A stretch of 64,000 nt of DNA, from positions 186,001 through 250,000 of the forward strand of contig NZ_JAERRB010000006.1 of assembly GCF_016735595.1 (NCBI RefSeq), read 5' to 3'. Under the pieces are notes generated by a model. The model was not told where the DNA came from and did no database searches. It was given only the letters and a program-made list of their open reading frames with translations. Shown piece after piece: positions 63,573 to 64,000 of this stretch (within the stretch, counting starts at the first letter, position 1; each line of letters starts with the position of its first letter). The DNA comes from Chryseolinea lacunae. GTDB taxonomy: Bacteria; Bacteroidota; Bacteroidia; Cytophagales; Cyclobacteriaceae. The position numbers were made by a program, and so were the translations under genes.

Positions 63573-64000
63573 TCAATTGTTGGAAAGTTCTCCAACCATG
63601 CGCTTTTGCATTTCGCGTTCCTTGCGCACCAGTTCTTCCTGCGTGGCCTGGAGCTCTTCCATGTTTTGACGCATCTCTTCTTCGCGCTGGCGCATTTGCT
63701 CTTCGGTGATCTTGGCCTGCTCCAGCAGGTGCTTCATCTTGGAGGTGTTCTGCGAGCTGAGAATGGCCGATGCCAAAAACTCGCCGGCCTTTTTCAAAAA
63801 CAGAATGTGGTGTTCTTCGAAATCGCGAAACGACGCAAGTTCCAAAATGGCCACGGTGGTGACATCATACTTCAACGGAACAATGACCAGGTGGCGGGGT
63901 GTGGCGTCGCCTAGCCCGGAAGTGATGGAGGTGTAGCCTTGCGGAATTTCTTTCAGCTGAATGGTGTCGCCTTCCAGGAAAGCCTGCCCCACAAGACCGT
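63573..64000 (-). CDS. GAF-domain and coiled-coil protein (5' end outside the window)
   Basis: The frame continues past the right edge, so the N terminus is missing. The visible 142 residues start in the second half of a GAF domain (GLVGQAFLEGD, LVIVPLKYDVTTVAILELAS, FEEHHILFLKKAGEFLASAI). A charged coiled coil follows (QAKITEEQMRQREEEMRQNM, EELVRKEREMQKRM) that ends the protein. Bacteroidota have long GAF proteins with HAMP or methyl-accepting parts upstream of this coiled coil; whether this is one cannot be seen. Confidence 0.75.
   Translation of the reverse strand, partial: GLVGQAFLEGDTIQLKEIPQGYTSITSGLGDATPRHLVIVPLKYDVTTVAILELASFRDFEEHHILFLKKAGEFLASAILSSQNTSKMKHLLEQAKITEEQMRQREEEMRQNMEELQATQEELVRKEREMQKRMVGELSNN

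Overview
The window reads as chromosomal DNA of a Bacteroidota bacterium, most likely the order Cytophagales. Four things point there. Several genes carry the Bacteroidota promoter pattern (TTTG, about 19 bases, TAnnTTTG). Starts lack obvious purine-rich ribosome binding sites. Gliding gene gldH sits next to a PSP1/RicT gene. The ribosomal cluster has the order secY-map-infA-rpmJ. No tRNA, rRNA, insertion sequence, prophage or CRISPR array was seen; almost everything is housekeeping, with a few accessory modules.

Layout. 1-7.9 kb: tail of an unidentified + strand gene, then an MCE/MlaD protein and a cell-wall amidase, head-to-head with an LptD-like outer membrane gene, then lysS and a proline dehydrogenase. 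8-10.6 kb: shikimate genes aroB and aroA with a small membrane protein antisense between them. 10.8-20.4 kb: a metal-receptor-like protein, two palindromic repeats, a soluble PAS histidine kinase, two tandem YfiR-like proteins, an M42 peptidase, a carboxyltransferase, a Ppx/GppA phosphatase, then a third YfiR-like gene behind a TonB-dependent receptor. 20.6-25.2 kb: an Ldh-family oxidoreductase, a small barrel protein, ftsB-like, eno and carA.

25.3-39.9 kb is the S10-spc-alpha ribosomal protein cluster on the minus strand, from rplC to rplQ, including secY, map, infA and rpoA. It lacks rpsJ. A terminator-like hairpin and a fresh consensus promoter with an embedded palindrome split it between rpsN and rpsH.

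40-64 kb: a FecCD/FecE-type ABC pair, an alpha-glucan phosphorylase, a myo-inositol oxygenase with a sodium/solute symporter (a likely inositol uptake and oxidation pair), a DM13 lipoprotein with a barrel protein, a sigma factor / small protein / ClpP-like operon, a zinc metallopeptidase, purD-ricT-gldH, recQ divergent from kdsD-manC (surface polysaccharide), an M28 peptidase, gcvP, and the start of a GAF/coiled-coil protein.

The least conventional parts are the sigma/small protein/ClpP-like operon (47.9-49.4 kb), the three YfiR-like genes with kinase and receptor (11.8-20.4 kb), the promoter architecture inside the ribosomal cluster (33.3 kb) and the overlapping divergent promoters of recQ/kdsD (56.55 kb). 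Intergenic stretches 10603-10835 and 50531-50764 (about 230 bases each) show nothing recognisable.
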